From: an uncultured Pelagibacteraceae bacterium
Lineage (GTDB): Bacteria; Pseudomonadota; Alphaproteobacteria; Pelagibacterales; Pelagibacteraceae
NCBI GenBank assembly: GCA_902598125.1
Contig: CACKAJ010000001.1
Span: 1-64,000, forward strand
Reading direction: 5' to 3'
DNA length: 64,000 bases
Position numbers and translations under genes: made by a program. Under the pieces are notes generated by a model. It was not told where the DNA came from. It saw only the letters and a program-made list of their open reading frames with translations, and did not search any database. Of this stretch, positions 35,149 to 44,486 are shown piece after piece (position 1 is the stretch's first letter; each line of letters opens with the position of its first letter).

Positions 35149-36212
35149 TATTCAATAATCCAGTTGTCCCCATAAACATAAGTATATTTTTGATTGAAAG
35201 TTATATGGGCGCTTTCACTTGGAATTTCGTTAGAAGCGTTAGATAATATTTTGATGTTTCCTCCATTACATTCTGTATCAACAATTTTATGTCTTCCAGT
35301 ATTACTTACTCTTTTAATTTTAACTGGAATTCCATCTTTTGAAAAATTTATAAATTCAGGTCTTATGCCTATTTGAGTTTTGCTAAAATTTGATTTTTTT
35401 ATAGCTTTATGACTTTGTATTATTTGACCGCTGAAATTTATTTCACCATTTTTAATTTCACAAGGAAGTATATTCATTCCAGGCGAACCAATAAAATGTC
35501 CAACAAAAGTATGTTTAGGTTTTTCAAATAATTCAACAGGTGTTCCAGTTTGAACGATTTGACCTTCATGCATGACTACAACTTGATCTGCAAAAGTTAA
35601 AGCTTCTGTTTGATCATGTGTCACATAGATCATAGTACGATTAATTTTTTGATGTAGTTCTTTTAATTTAGATCTTAAAACCCATTTTAAATGTGGATCT
35701 ATAACAGTTAATGGTTCATCAAACATAATTACATTTACATCTGATCTGACAAGTCCTCTACCTAATGAGATTTTTTGCTTACCATCAGCCGTTAAACCTG
35801 ATGCTCTGTTATTCAATGTAGTTGTCAATTCAAGCATCTCAGCAATTTCTTTAACTTTAGATGCAACTTCTGAGTCTAAAAGACCTCTATTTTTTAATGG
35901 AAAAGCTAAGTTTTCATAAACAGTCATGGTGTCATAAATAACTGGGAACTGAAATATTTGAGCAATATCTCTTTCAACAGGGTTGAGTGATGTCATATCT
36001 TTATCATCAAATAAAACACTGCCCTTTGTTGGTTTTAATAATCCTGAAACAATATTTAATAAAGTTGTCTTGCCGCAACCAGATGGTCCTAAAAGAGCAT
36101 AAGCTCCGCCATCTTTCCAATCAATATTTACATCTCTTAAAGCCCAGTCAGAATTATTATTTTGATGCTCTAAATAGCTGTGACTTAAATCTTTCAAAGT
36201 TATTTTAGCCAT
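35148..36212 (-). CDS. glpT: Glycerol ABC transporter ATPase with degenerate signature motif
   Basis: ATPase subunit, 354 residues. Walker A GPSGCGKTT, Walker B IMFDEPLTVID and the H-loop THDQTEAL are intact. The signature helix reads LTADGKQKISLGR in place of LSGGQ, so it cannot complete a normal site in the partner subunit. The C-terminal domain has IGIRPEFIN. With GlpS, which has the opposite defect, it should form one working and one degenerate ATP site. It overlaps the glpS end by 8 bases. Confidence 0.92.
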   Translation of the reverse strand: MAKITLKDLSHSYLEHQNNNSDWALRDVNIDWKDGGAYALLGPSGCGKTTLLNIVSGLLKPTKGSVLFDDKDMTSLNPVERDIAQIFQFPVIYDTMTVYENLAFPLKNRGLLDSEVASKVKEIAEMLELTTTLNNRASGLTADGKQKISLGRGLVRSDVNVIMFDEPLTVIDPHLKWVLRSKLKELHQKINRTMIYVTHDQTEALTFADQVVVMHEGQIVQTGTPVELFEKPKHTFVGHFIGSPGMNILPCEIKNGEINFSGQIIQSHKAIKKSNFSKTQIGIRPEFINFSKDGIPVKIKRVSNTGRHKIVDTECNGGNIKILSNASNEIPSESAHITFNQKYTYVYGDNWIIE

Positions 36213-37269
36213 TGTTTACCAATCTGTTATTTTGATCAAAATATAAAAACTCATCCGTGTTCATGTACAGTTTAGTATCTTCTCCAACATTTTTTTGTTG
36301 AGTTCCATTAGATAATGAAACCCAGTTTAAACTTCCATTAGTAAAGTGTATTAAGCTTTCTGACCCGCTAAGTTCAGAAATTTGAACTTTGCCATTAATT
36401 TCAACTGAATTATTTCCCTCTTTATAGGTTGTAATATTATGAGGTCTTATACCTATTTTATAAGTACCATCCTTAATTTTCGCTGATGATTTCCATTGAA
36501 CATCATTATCTGTAAATTTACAATTATCTCCACTTTTTGTAATCTCAGCTATATTCATCGGTGGATCGCTAAAAACTTTAGCTGAAATTAAATTTTCAGG
36601 CCTATTATAAACTTCTAGCGTTTTGCCATATTGAATAACTTTGCCCTCTAATAATGTTGCTGTATTCCCCCCAATCATCAGAGCATCAGATGGTTCTGTT
36701 GTTGCATAAACAACTATACAGTCTCTATCTTCAAATAATTTTGGTAATTCCTCTCTCAATTCCTCTCTTAGTTTAAAATCTAGATTTGCCAAAGGTTCAT
36801 CTAATAAAATTAAATCTGAATCCTTTACTAAAGCTCTTGCTAATGCAGTCCTTTGTTGTTGTCCGCCTGATAATTCGTCAGGTTTTTTATTTAACATTGC
36901 TGATAATTTTAAAAGTTCAGCCACCTTTCCTACTCTTTGTTTAATCTCATCATTTTTAACTCCCGTTATAGCTAGCGGAGAAGCAATATTTTCATAAACA
37001 GTGTAATTCGGATAATTAATAAATTGCTGATAAACCATTGAACAATTTCTTTTTTGTACTTTCATACCTGTAACGTTTTTTCCGTCAAACCATATCTCAC
37101 CTGAGGTTGGTTTATCCAAACCTGCCATTATTTGCATTAATGTTGTCTTACCAGCTAGTGTGGAACCGAGTAGCACATTAATGGTATTTTTTTTTAATTT
37201 AAGACTTGTAGGATAAATATGAGTTTCTATTCCAACTTTTTTTTCTACATTTTTTAGTTCTAGACTCAT
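36205..37269 (-). CDS. glpS: Glycerol ABC transporter ATPase lacking the H-loop histidine
   Basis: ATPase subunit, 354 residues. Walker A is GSTLAGKTT, the branch-typical form; the signature [10 protein letters not shown] and Walker B ILLDEPLANLD are normal. The H-loop region reads YATTEPSDAL, without the usual histidine. C-terminal IGIRPHNIT belongs to the TOBE domain. The start is beyond the terminator hairpin that follows glpV and lacks a Shine-Dalgarno sequence. Confidence 0.92.
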   Translation of the reverse strand: MSLELKNVEKKVGIETHIYPTSLKLKKNTINVLLGSTLAGKTTLMQIMAGLDKPTSGEIWFDGKNVTGMKVQKRNCSMVYQQFINYPNYTVYENIASPLAITGVKNDEIKQRVGKVAELLKLSAMLNKKPDELSGGQQQRTALARALVKDSDLILLDEPLANLDFKLREELREELPKLFEDRDCIVVYATTEPSDALMIGGNTATLLEGKVIQYGKTLEVYNRPENLISAKVFSDPPMNIAEITKSGDNCKFTDNDVQWKSSAKIKDGTYKIGIRPHNITTYKEGNNSVEINGKVQISELSGSESLIHFTNGSLNWVSLSNGTQQKNVGEDTKLYMNTDEFLYFDQNNRLVNNG

Positions 37270-37290
37270 AATTTAAAATTTAGTTTTAAA

Positions 37291-37317
37291 AAAAGGGGGC
37301 AGCTAGTGCCCCCTTTT
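37291..37317 (-). terminator. Rho-independent terminator between glpV and glpS
   Basis: A perfect 10-bp stem (AAAAGGGGGC with GCCCCCTTTT) and a 7-base loop, followed by further T residues on the minus-strand message. It starts 20 bases after the glpV stop and is the strongest terminator seen in the window, though the transport genes must be read past it. Confidence 0.92.
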
Positions 37318-37337
37318 CAATTTAGATTAACCTCTTA

Positions 37338-39068
37338 CTATTTCCAAGCTTTCGCGTATGGAACAGTTTTTCCTTGAGGTTTCTCATTACGTTTAGCTTT
37401 AGGTGAACCTTTCTTATTTAACCAGTAAGAAGCTTCTCTTGGTTTATTAAGTCTTGGTCCACATCCACCGTATGCATTGCTACCTTTGTCAGCAGCTTCC
37501 ATACGAGACATAACTAAGTCCATCTCTTCTGCAAGACGATCCATAGCTTGTTGTGGAGTAAACGCACCTGAGTTTACATCTCCAATTTGTTGCCACCAGA
37601 TTTGTGCTAGTTTCGGATAATCCGGAACGTTTACACCTGTTGGTGACCAAATATTTCTGTTGTTTGATCTATAGAACTCAACAAGTCCACCTAAATCACC
37701 TGCTCTGTCAGTAAATGATTTATGATCGATTGAACTATCTCTTATAATAGTTAAACCAACGTGACTTTTCTTAAGGTCTACTGTTTTTGATACAACGAAT
37801 TGAGCGTACAACCATGCAGCTTTTCTATTTTTAACTGGTGTAGACTTAAATAAAGTCCATGATCCAGCATCTTGATATCCAAGCTTCATGCCTTCTTCCC
37901 AATAAGGTCCTTTTGGTGATGGACCCATTCTCCATAACGGCTTACCGTTAGCATCAACAACTTTGTTGTTAGGATTTTTTCCTACTAAAGAAGCTGTAAA
38001 CGCTGTGTACCAGAAAATTTGCTGAGCAACGTTTCCAGAAGATAGTGACGGTAGAGACTGATAGAAGTCCATAGCCGCAGCACCTGGAGGAGCGTAGTTT
38101 CTTAGCCACTCATCCCATTTTCTGATTGCGTATACAGCAGCAGGACCATTTGCAGCTCCACCTCTTGTTACTGAAGCTCCAACGGGGTTACAAGAACCTT
38201 TTTCCATTCTTATTCCCCACTCGTCCACTGGTATTCCATTAGGTTTTCCAACATCACCTGCTCCAGCCATTGATAACCACGCGTCAGTCATTCTCCAACC
38301 TAAGTCAGGAGCTCTTTTACCGTAGTCCATGTGACCATAAATTCTAACACCGTCAATATTTTTCACATCTTCTGAGAAATATTTAGCGATGTCTTCATAA
38401 GCAGACCAATTTAGAGGTACGCCTAAATCGTAGCCGTATTTCTTTTTAAACCCTTTTTTAATTTCAGGTCTGTCAAACCAATCTTTTCTAAACCAATAAA
38501 GGTTAGCAAATTGTTGGTCAGGCATTTGGTATAAGTCGCCATCTGGACCTGTAGTAAACTGTTTACCAATGAAATCATCTAAGTCTAAAGTTGGTAAAGT
38601 AACGTCTTTACCTTCTCCAGCCATCCATTTCGTTAAGTTAACAGCTTGTTGCATTCTAGCGTGAGTACCAATCAAATCTGAGTCATTGATGTACGCGTCG
38701 TAAATACTTACATTAGTTTGCATTTGTGTTTGCACAGCCATTACAACATCACCTTCACCAAGTAACTGGTGATTTACTTTAATCCCAGTAATTTCCTCAA
38801 AAGCTTTAGTTAAAACTTTTGATTCATACTCGTGCGTTGGAATAGTTTCAGACAATACTTTAATAGACATTCCTTTAAATGGCTTTGCAGCATTGTGGAA
38901 CCACTCTAGTTCTTTCTCTCTCTCTTTTGCAGATAAAGTTGAAAGACTAAATTCTCCATTAGACCATTTCTTGATTGCAGCCATGTGACCGTCTGCTAAT
39001 GCATTAGAAATAGTTACGATTGAAAATGATACAGCAACAGCTAAGAAAGTTTTTAATGTTTTAAACAT
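37338..39068 (-). CDS. glpV: Glycerol-binding periplasmic protein
   Basis: Large family 1 solute-binding protein, 576 residues, matching the GlpV size rather than the 430 of ordinary sugar binders. The signal peptide ends NALADGH near residue 25. An upstream start at 39083 is possible, but a GGGGGA site is eight bases before the ATG at 39068. Segments such as FKGMSIKVLSETIPTHEYES and WLYAQFVVSKTVDLKKSHVGL are typical of the branch. It lies between glpK and glpS, all on one strand. Confidence 0.9.
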   Translation of the reverse strand: MFKTLKTFLAVAVSFSIVTISNALADGHMAAIKKWSNGEFSLSTLSAKEREKELEWFHNAAKPFKGMSIKVLSETIPTHEYESKVLTKAFEEITGIKVNHQLLGEGDVVMAVQTQMQTNVSIYDAYINDSDLIGTHARMQQAVNLTKWMAGEGKDVTLPTLDLDDFIGKQFTTGPDGDLYQMPDQQFANLYWFRKDWFDRPEIKKGFKKKYGYDLGVPLNWSAYEDIAKYFSEDVKNIDGVRIYGHMDYGKRAPDLGWRMTDAWLSMAGAGDVGKPNGIPVDEWGIRMEKGSCNPVGASVTRGGAANGPAAVYAIRKWDEWLRNYAPPGAAAMDFYQSLPSLSSGNVAQQIFWYTAFTASLVGKNPNNKVVDANGKPLWRMGPSPKGPYWEEGMKLGYQDAGSWTLFKSTPVKNRKAAWLYAQFVVSKTVDLKKSHVGLTIIRDSSIDHKSFTDRAGDLGGLVEFYRSNNRNIWSPTGVNVPDYPKLAQIWWQQIGDVNSGAFTPQQAMDRLAEEMDLVMSRMEAADKGSNAYGGCGPRLNKPREASYWLNKKGSPKAKRNEKPQGKTVPYAKAWK

Positions 39069-39169
39069 TGTTATTTCCCCCATTGTTGTTTTTAATGATA
39101 TATTATTGAACCAAAATTAAACCAAAGTGTACAGAGGTTTATTCGTAAAATATACAACTTGAAGGTGTG

Positions 39170-40651
39170 TTAATTGCTCAAAGTTTTTTTTATCGCTGCA
39201 GACCATCCTTTTAAAAGTTTATTTCTTAAAGGATTTTTCATTTTAGGTGAAAATTTTTTATCTAAGTGCCAATTTTTAGAAATATCTTTTAAAGATTTAT
39301 AAACTCCAATTTGTAATCCTGCCATAAAAGCCGCACCGAGAGCTGTAGTTTCTTGGACTTTAGGTCTAAGAACTTTTACATTTACTATGTCTGATAAAAA
39401 TTGTGAAAACCAATTGTTCATAACCATTCCTCCATCAACTTTCACAATTTTTGGTCTTAAACCATCATGTTTCATAGCTTCAAATAAATCAAATGTTTGA
39501 TAAGCAACTGCTTCAATTGTAGCTCTCACTATTTCTTTTGGACTTGTATCTCTAGTAATCCCGCTTAAAACTCCTCTAGCGTTTGCATCCCAGTAAGGAG
39601 CTCCTAAACCTGTAAAAGCTGGAACTAGATAGATATTATTATTTTCTTTTAAAGATTTTACGATTTTTTCTGTCTCTGAGGCTTTCTTAAAAAATTTCAT
39701 TCTATCTCTGAGCCATTGAACACCTGCTCCTGCTATAAAAATTGATCCTTCCATAGCGTATGTTGTCTTGCCATTAATTCTATATGCGATTGTAGTTAAC
39801 AATCTATTTTTTGAATAAATCTTTTTACTACCTGTATTAAGTAAAACAAATGCTCCCGTTCCATACGTGCTTTTAAGAGAACCTGCATCGAAACAACATT
39901 GACCAATAGTAGCTGATTGCTGATCCCCTACTACGCCATTTATTGGTATAGACTTACCTGTAATCGATGAGTGAGTTTGACCGTAATCATCGGCACAATC
40001 TTTTACTTCAGGAAGAATATGTTTTTTGATCTTTAATAAATTTAAAATCGTATCATCCCATTTGTTTGAACTAATGTTATAAATCATTGTTCTGCTTGCA
40101 TTTGTAGCATCAGTTGCGTGTATTTTTCCTCGAGTTAATCTCCAAATTAAAAAACTATCAATTGTTCCAAACAATAATTGTTTTTTATTCATTAGTTGTT
40201 TAGCTTTAGGAACATTATCTAATATCCATTTAATTTTTGTTCCTGAAAAGTACGAGTCAATCAAAAGACCAGTTTTGTTGAAGATCAAAGTATCTTTGTT
40301 TTGTTTTCTTAATTTTTTACAAAACTCCTCTTGTCTACGATCTTGCCATACAATGGCGTTGTAAACTGGCTTACCTGTTTTTTTGTCCCACAAAACAGTT
40401 GTTTCTCTTTGATTTGTAATACCTATACTTAAAATTTCGGCTCTTAATCTTTTTGCTTTTTGAATAACATCTTTTAAAGTTTTAAAAGTTGTTTTCCAAA
40501 TTTCCTCTGGATTATGTTCTACCCAACCACTTTTCGGAAAATATTGTGTAAATTCTTTTTGTGAAGAAAAAACTGGTTTGCCTTTCAAATCGAATAATAT
40601 TGATCGATTAGAGGTAGTCCCAGCATCAATTGAGATTATAAATTTTTTCAC
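39170..40651 (-). CDS. glpK: Glycerol kinase
   Basis: Phosphorylates glycerol to glycerol-3-phosphate with ATP, 493 residues. FGGY-family signature at the start (SIDAGTTSNRSILFD), then WVEHNPEEIW, the glycerol-contact region NQRETT and IVWQDRR, and the C-terminal ATP-site block KVDGGMVMNNWF. It overlaps the gpsA end by 4 bases and precedes the glycerol-binding protein gene, tying capture of imported glycerol to uptake. Confidence 0.96.
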   Translation of the reverse strand: MKKFIISIDAGTTSNRSILFDLKGKPVFSSQKEFTQYFPKSGWVEHNPEEIWKTTFKTLKDVIQKAKRLRAEILSIGITNQRETTVLWDKKTGKPVYNAIVWQDRRQEEFCKKLRKQNKDTLIFNKTGLLIDSYFSGTKIKWILDNVPKAKQLMNKKQLLFGTIDSFLIWRLTRGKIHATDATNASRTMIYNISSNKWDDTILNLLKIKKHILPEVKDCADDYGQTHSSITGKSIPINGVVGDQQSATIGQCCFDAGSLKSTYGTGAFVLLNTGSKKIYSKNRLLTTIAYRINGKTTYAMEGSIFIAGAGVQWLRDRMKFFKKASETEKIVKSLKENNNIYLVPAFTGLGAPYWDANARGVLSGITRDTSPKEIVRATIEAVAYQTFDLFEAMKHDGLRPKIVKVDGGMVMNNWFSQFLSDIVNVKVLRPKVQETTALGAAFMAGLQIGVYKSLKDISKNWHLDKKFSPKMKNPLRNKLLKGWSAAIKKTLSN

Positions 40652-41694
40652 CTAAATGACTCCCAATCTAATTCGAGTTTCTTATCATCTACAATAGCAT
40701 TGATCATTCCTAGCATTAAAGGCATTTTTTTTTGATCAAAATCCTCATTTACTTTTTTTGAGATTTCTTTTGCCAGGTCTGCTCCCTCTATAGTCACTTT
40801 TTCCATTTTAGTTTTTTTAGCTTCAGAAAAAGTTAATCCTTCACCAATGTAAGATCCCATTTTAGCATTTCTTCCTCCTCCGGAACTAACATAAAGATCG
40901 CCTAAACCAGCTAATCCTTTAACAGTTTCTTTCTTACCCTTTAAATGTTCTACAAAAATTTCCATTTCGTGTATTGATTGTTTAATTAAAGCAGATGCAG
41001 TATTTAAATAATTTTTTTCTCTTATTTCATTAGAAATATTTTTACTACACAAGCCTTTTGCGGCGCCAACAGCCATTGAAAAAATATTTTTTATTGCAGC
41101 AGAAACCTCGACTCCATTAAGATCGTCTGAATAAGATGTGTGATAATAATTCGTATTAAGCATATCTGCTATTTTTTTTGCGGTTTGAATATCTTTGTTT
41201 GCAATTATAACGCTACTATGCACTTTATTTGCCAGCCCTGATGCTAAACACGGTCCGCCTACAGCTGAAATATCTACTTTTCTTATTTCTCTGTCTTCCA
41301 ATAATCTTTTGAGCTTATCAACTAACAGTTCATATTGATTATTATGAATACTTAAACCTTTTGTGAGCATCAAAATCTTAGGAACTTTAGCATCTTTGTA
41401 AATTCTACCTAACTGATCTGCAACCCATTCTATACCTTTAGAACTAATACCAAGCACTATTAAATCAATTTTAGATTTCATTAGCTCATCAATTTTTTCA
41501 TATTTATGTATCTTGATTTCCTTAGGAATTTCAATATTCAATCCTGGATGCAAATTATTATTTTTACTTAATTGATCAATAAAATCGTTTTCTAAATGAG
41601 TTCCTAAAATGTTTATGTCATGATTGTTATCTAAACAGGGTAAAGCAAAAGCTGAACCCATAGCACCTGCACCAATAATTACAATTTTTGACAT
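40648..41694 (-). CDS. gpsA: Glycerol-3-phosphate dehydrogenase, NAD(P)-dependent
   Basis: Soluble dehydrogenase interconverting glycerol-3-phosphate and dihydroxyacetone phosphate, 348 residues. Rossmann motif VIIGAGAMGSAFALP at the N-terminus, AVGGPCLASGLA, the catalytic AAIKNIFSMAVGAAKGL and LAGLGDLYVS. Usually biosynthetic; here its start overlaps the trkH stop and its end overlaps glpK, so it sits where glpD would be expected and may run oxidatively in glycerol use. Confidence 0.92.
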   Translation of the reverse strand: MSKIVIIGAGAMGSAFALPCLDNNHDINILGTHLENDFIDQLSKNNNLHPGLNIEIPKEIKIHKYEKIDELMKSKIDLIVLGISSKGIEWVADQLGRIYKDAKVPKILMLTKGLSIHNNQYELLVDKLKRLLEDREIRKVDISAVGGPCLASGLANKVHSSVIIANKDIQTAKKIADMLNTNYYHTSYSDDLNGVEVSAAIKNIFSMAVGAAKGLCSKNISNEIREKNYLNTASALIKQSIHEMEIFVEHLKGKKETVKGLAGLGDLYVSSGGGRNAKMGSYIGEGLTFSEAKKTKMEKVTIEGADLAKEISKKVNEDFDQKKMPLMLGMINAIVDDKKLELDWESFR

Positions 41695-43106
41695 TAATTC
41701 TTAAAAAGTATTTTTTTGAAAATTAAAAAAATTGATATTAGCTCAATTTTTCCAATTATCATAAATAAAATTAAACTTATTTTTGAAGATGTTAATAGAT
41801 TAGCAAAATCTAAATTGTGCATATTAAATATTTCTGAGTTTACGGTGTTTGTTAAAGTTAATATCGACAATTTAAAAGAGCTCTCAAAACCAATATTATC
41901 AACTACTAAAAAACTAGATAAAATAAAAAGACTTAAAAAGAATGAAATAAATATCAAAAAAGATATTTTAATATTATCATCCGATATTCTTTTATCAGAT
42001 CCAAATATTGTTTTATTTATAATGCTATTCGGGCTTATAAGTTTGATGATTTCTAAAGATGTTATTTTCAATAAAATATAAAACCTGGTTAGCTTAATTC
42101 CTGATGAATTAGAAATTAATGACCCTCCAATTATTGTAATTAATAAGAAATATAGACTCAGATTTTTATCTGACTTCATTAATGTTAGACCAGAATTTGC
42201 TAAACTGCTTGTAACACTAATAATTATATCTAGACCGTCATAATTATTAAAATATATTAATATACAAAAAATAATTGATAAAATTATCAAATATAAATCT
42301 TCTTTGTGCTCTCTGATTAAAATTTTTTTATTGAATAAGTTAAAAATTAAATACAAATTTAAAAAAGAAATAACTAAAGAAAAAATTAAAATAATTTTTT
42401 GAAAATTTGTAGAAATAATTTTATCTAAACTTTCTGTTGGCAAAAAACCTCCTCCAGAAACTAAAGTCATACTTAAATTTACTGAATTGAATAATCGTAT
42501 TCCTGACAAGTTTAATAGGCTTAAAATTCCTACACTAAGAAGAGAATAAATTATAAATATTCTTAAAAGATTATCTTTAATATTGATTTCAGATTTGAAA
42601 TTATTATCTCCAGAGTAAGTAAGATTAGTCATCTTAAAATTAAAAGATTTATTTGAAAATACGATTAATAAAAAAAATAAAAAAAATAGGCCTCCTAACC
42701 ATTGTGATGAAGACCTCCAAAGAATTAAAGTAGGATCAAGATATTTTATTTCTTTAAAAATTGAAAATCCTGTTCCAGTTAATCCAGAAATTGCCTCAAA
42801 TATAGAATTTAAAAATGTGACTTGATAATTACTTAAATAAAAAGGGATAGATATTAAACAGGAATTTAAAATATATGCAGAAATTATTAAAAGTAATTGT
42901 TCAATAAAATTTATATTTTTTGAACCATTTTTACCATAATATAATAAACTCGTTCCTAGTAATAAGGAAATTCCTAATGTTATAAAATATGTTTCAATAC
43001 TCAAGAAATAATCGAAATAGGATGCGTATAAAATATTTATTAATGAAAGAATGCTGACAGGAAAACAAAACAAGCTTAGATAAAAACTAATACTTTTGTA
43101 ATTCAT
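41694..43106 (-). CDS. trkH: TrkH-family potassium uptake channel subunit
   Basis: Inner-membrane potassium translocating subunit, 470 residues with about ten or more membrane segments. Repeated pore-type segments include GLTGTGFSIF, LSMTLVSGGGFLP and SLANSGLTLM; the last two resemble the K+ filter repeats. The protein is rich in Ile, Leu and Lys. It follows trkA by three bases and is read with the ntrYX pair. Confidence 0.86.
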   Translation of the reverse strand: MNYKSISFYLSLFCFPVSILSLINILYASYFDYFLSIETYFITLGISLLLGTSLLYYGKNGSKNINFIEQLLLIISAYILNSCLISIPFYLSNYQVTFLNSIFEAISGLTGTGFSIFKEIKYLDPTLILWRSSSQWLGGLFFLFFLLIVFSNKSFNFKMTNLTYSGDNNFKSEINIKDNLLRIFIIYSLLSVGILSLLNLSGIRLFNSVNLSMTLVSGGGFLPTESLDKIISTNFQKIILIFSLVISFLNLYLIFNLFNKKILIREHKEDLYLIILSIIFCILIYFNNYDGLDIIISVTSSLANSGLTLMKSDKNLSLYFLLITIIGGSLISNSSGIKLTRFYILLKITSLEIIKLISPNSIINKTIFGSDKRISDDNIKISFLIFISFFLSLFILSSFLVVDNIGFESSFKLSILTLTNTVNSEIFNMHNLDFANLLTSSKISLILFMIIGKIELISIFLIFKKILFKN

Positions 43107-43109
43107 TAA

Positions 43110-44483
43110 TTAAATTGTGCCTAAACTAAAAATGCTCTCAACTGCTTTTAATTCTTCTCTCTTAGCAAGAAATACTACAAGATCATTTTTCTCAAAGGTG
43201 AAACTTGATCTAGGGATTATAACCTTATCTTCTCTTATAATTGCTCCAATTCTTATGTCTTCAGGTAAATTTGAGTCTCTAATTTTTTTATTAACTAGTT
43301 CGGATTTTTCAGATATTTTAGCCTCAATAAATTCATACTCTCCATCTAATAAAGAATAGACTGTGCCAATGCTCCCTCTATGGACATGCTCCATAATTCT
43401 TGAAACCGTAGTCATTCGTGGATCAACTAGGTCATCGATGTTTAATGAATCTTGTAAAAGATTGTAGTTAGTTTTATTAACTATTGCGATTGTTCTTTTT
43501 TTTAATCCTGTCTTTTCTGCTAAGACGCAAGCCATCATATTATTTTCATCGTCATTAGTTAAAGCCAATACTGTTTCTGATCCTTCTAGATTAGCTTCCT
43601 TCAAAATTTCTTCATCTAATGCATCACCATTTATAACTATTGAGGATGATAATTCATTAGCAATTTCTTCTGCTCTTTGTTTATTTTTTTCAATTATTTT
43701 TACTCTTACATCTTCAAAGTTTTCTTCTAGCATTTTGGCTAGCTGTAAACCAATATTTCCTCCACCAATGATTAAAACATTCTTAGCTATTTTTTCATCA
43801 TGTCCAAAAGCTTTGAGTATTGGGTTTAGTTGATCAGTGCTTACTACAACGTAGACATTGTCATCTTCTAACATCTGATCATCTTTTTTTAAGTAAATAA
43901 ATTTTTCTTTTCTAAGAGCTCCTAATATATTTGCTTTAAAATCTGGAAATTTCTCTGTAAGTTTTTTTAGTGGTATATTTTTAATTGGACAGTTTTTTTC
44001 AATTGAAATTTCTAGCATTTTAACTTTATTTTTACCAAAAGGAACATTGTCTAATGCTCCTGGAGCTTCTAATCTTCTATATAAAGATTTTGCTACTTCC
44101 CGCTCTGGAGAAATAATAACATCAATAGGTATATTTGATTTGTTGTACAATTTACCCCATTTGCCCTCTAGAAAATCTTTAGTTCTAATACGGGCAATTT
44201 TTTTGGATACGTTAAATAGTGAACTTGCCAACTGACACACAATCATATTCGTCTCATCGTTTCTCGTAACCGCAATAATCATATCAGCTTTTTCAGCACC
44301 AGCATTTTCTAAAACTGTAGGTAATGTAGCTCTGCCAACAATACCTTTTACATCTTGCGTATCATTAATTTTTTTTATGTCCTCGGAAGATTGATCGATT
44401 ACCGTCACCGAGTGACCTTGTGCTGATAATTGTTTGCTTATTGAAAAGCCTACTTTACCGGCTCCACATATAATAATGTTCAT
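43110..44483 (-). CDS. trkA: TrkA-type potassium uptake regulator (RCK/KTN domains)
   Basis: Cytoplasmic nucleotide-binding gating subunit, 457 residues, made of two tandem NAD-binding KTN and TrkA-C modules. First GxGxxG: IICGAGKVGFSISKQL at residues 3-18; second: VLIIGGGNIGLQLAKML near residue 235. It partners TrkH and follows ntrX by three bases, the usual alphaproteobacterial ntrYX-trkA linkage. Confidence 0.93.
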   Translation of the reverse strand: MNIIICGAGKVGFSISKQLSAQGHSVTVIDQSSEDIKKINDTQDVKGIVGRATLPTVLENAGAEKADMIIAVTRNDETNMIVCQLASSLFNVSKKIARIRTKDFLEGKWGKLYNKSNIPIDVIISPEREVAKSLYRRLEAPGALDNVPFGKNKVKMLEISIEKNCPIKNIPLKKLTEKFPDFKANILGALRKEKFIYLKKDDQMLEDDNVYVVVSTDQLNPILKAFGHDEKIAKNVLIIGGGNIGLQLAKMLEENFEDVRVKIIEKNKQRAEEIANELSSSIVINGDALDEEILKEANLEGSETVLALTNDDENNMMACVLAEKTGLKKRTIAIVNKTNYNLLQDSLNIDDLVDPRMTTVSRIMEHVHRGSIGTVYSLLDGEYEFIEAKISEKSELVNKKIRDSNLPEDIRIGAIIREDKVIIPRSSFTFEKNDLVVFLAKREELKAVESIFSLGTI

Positions 44484-44486
44484 TAT

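Noticed and set aside
41716-42081. 121-codon plus-strand frame within trkH
   Set aside because: Antisense shadow in a low-complexity AT-rich membrane gene; no ribosome binding site or operon context.
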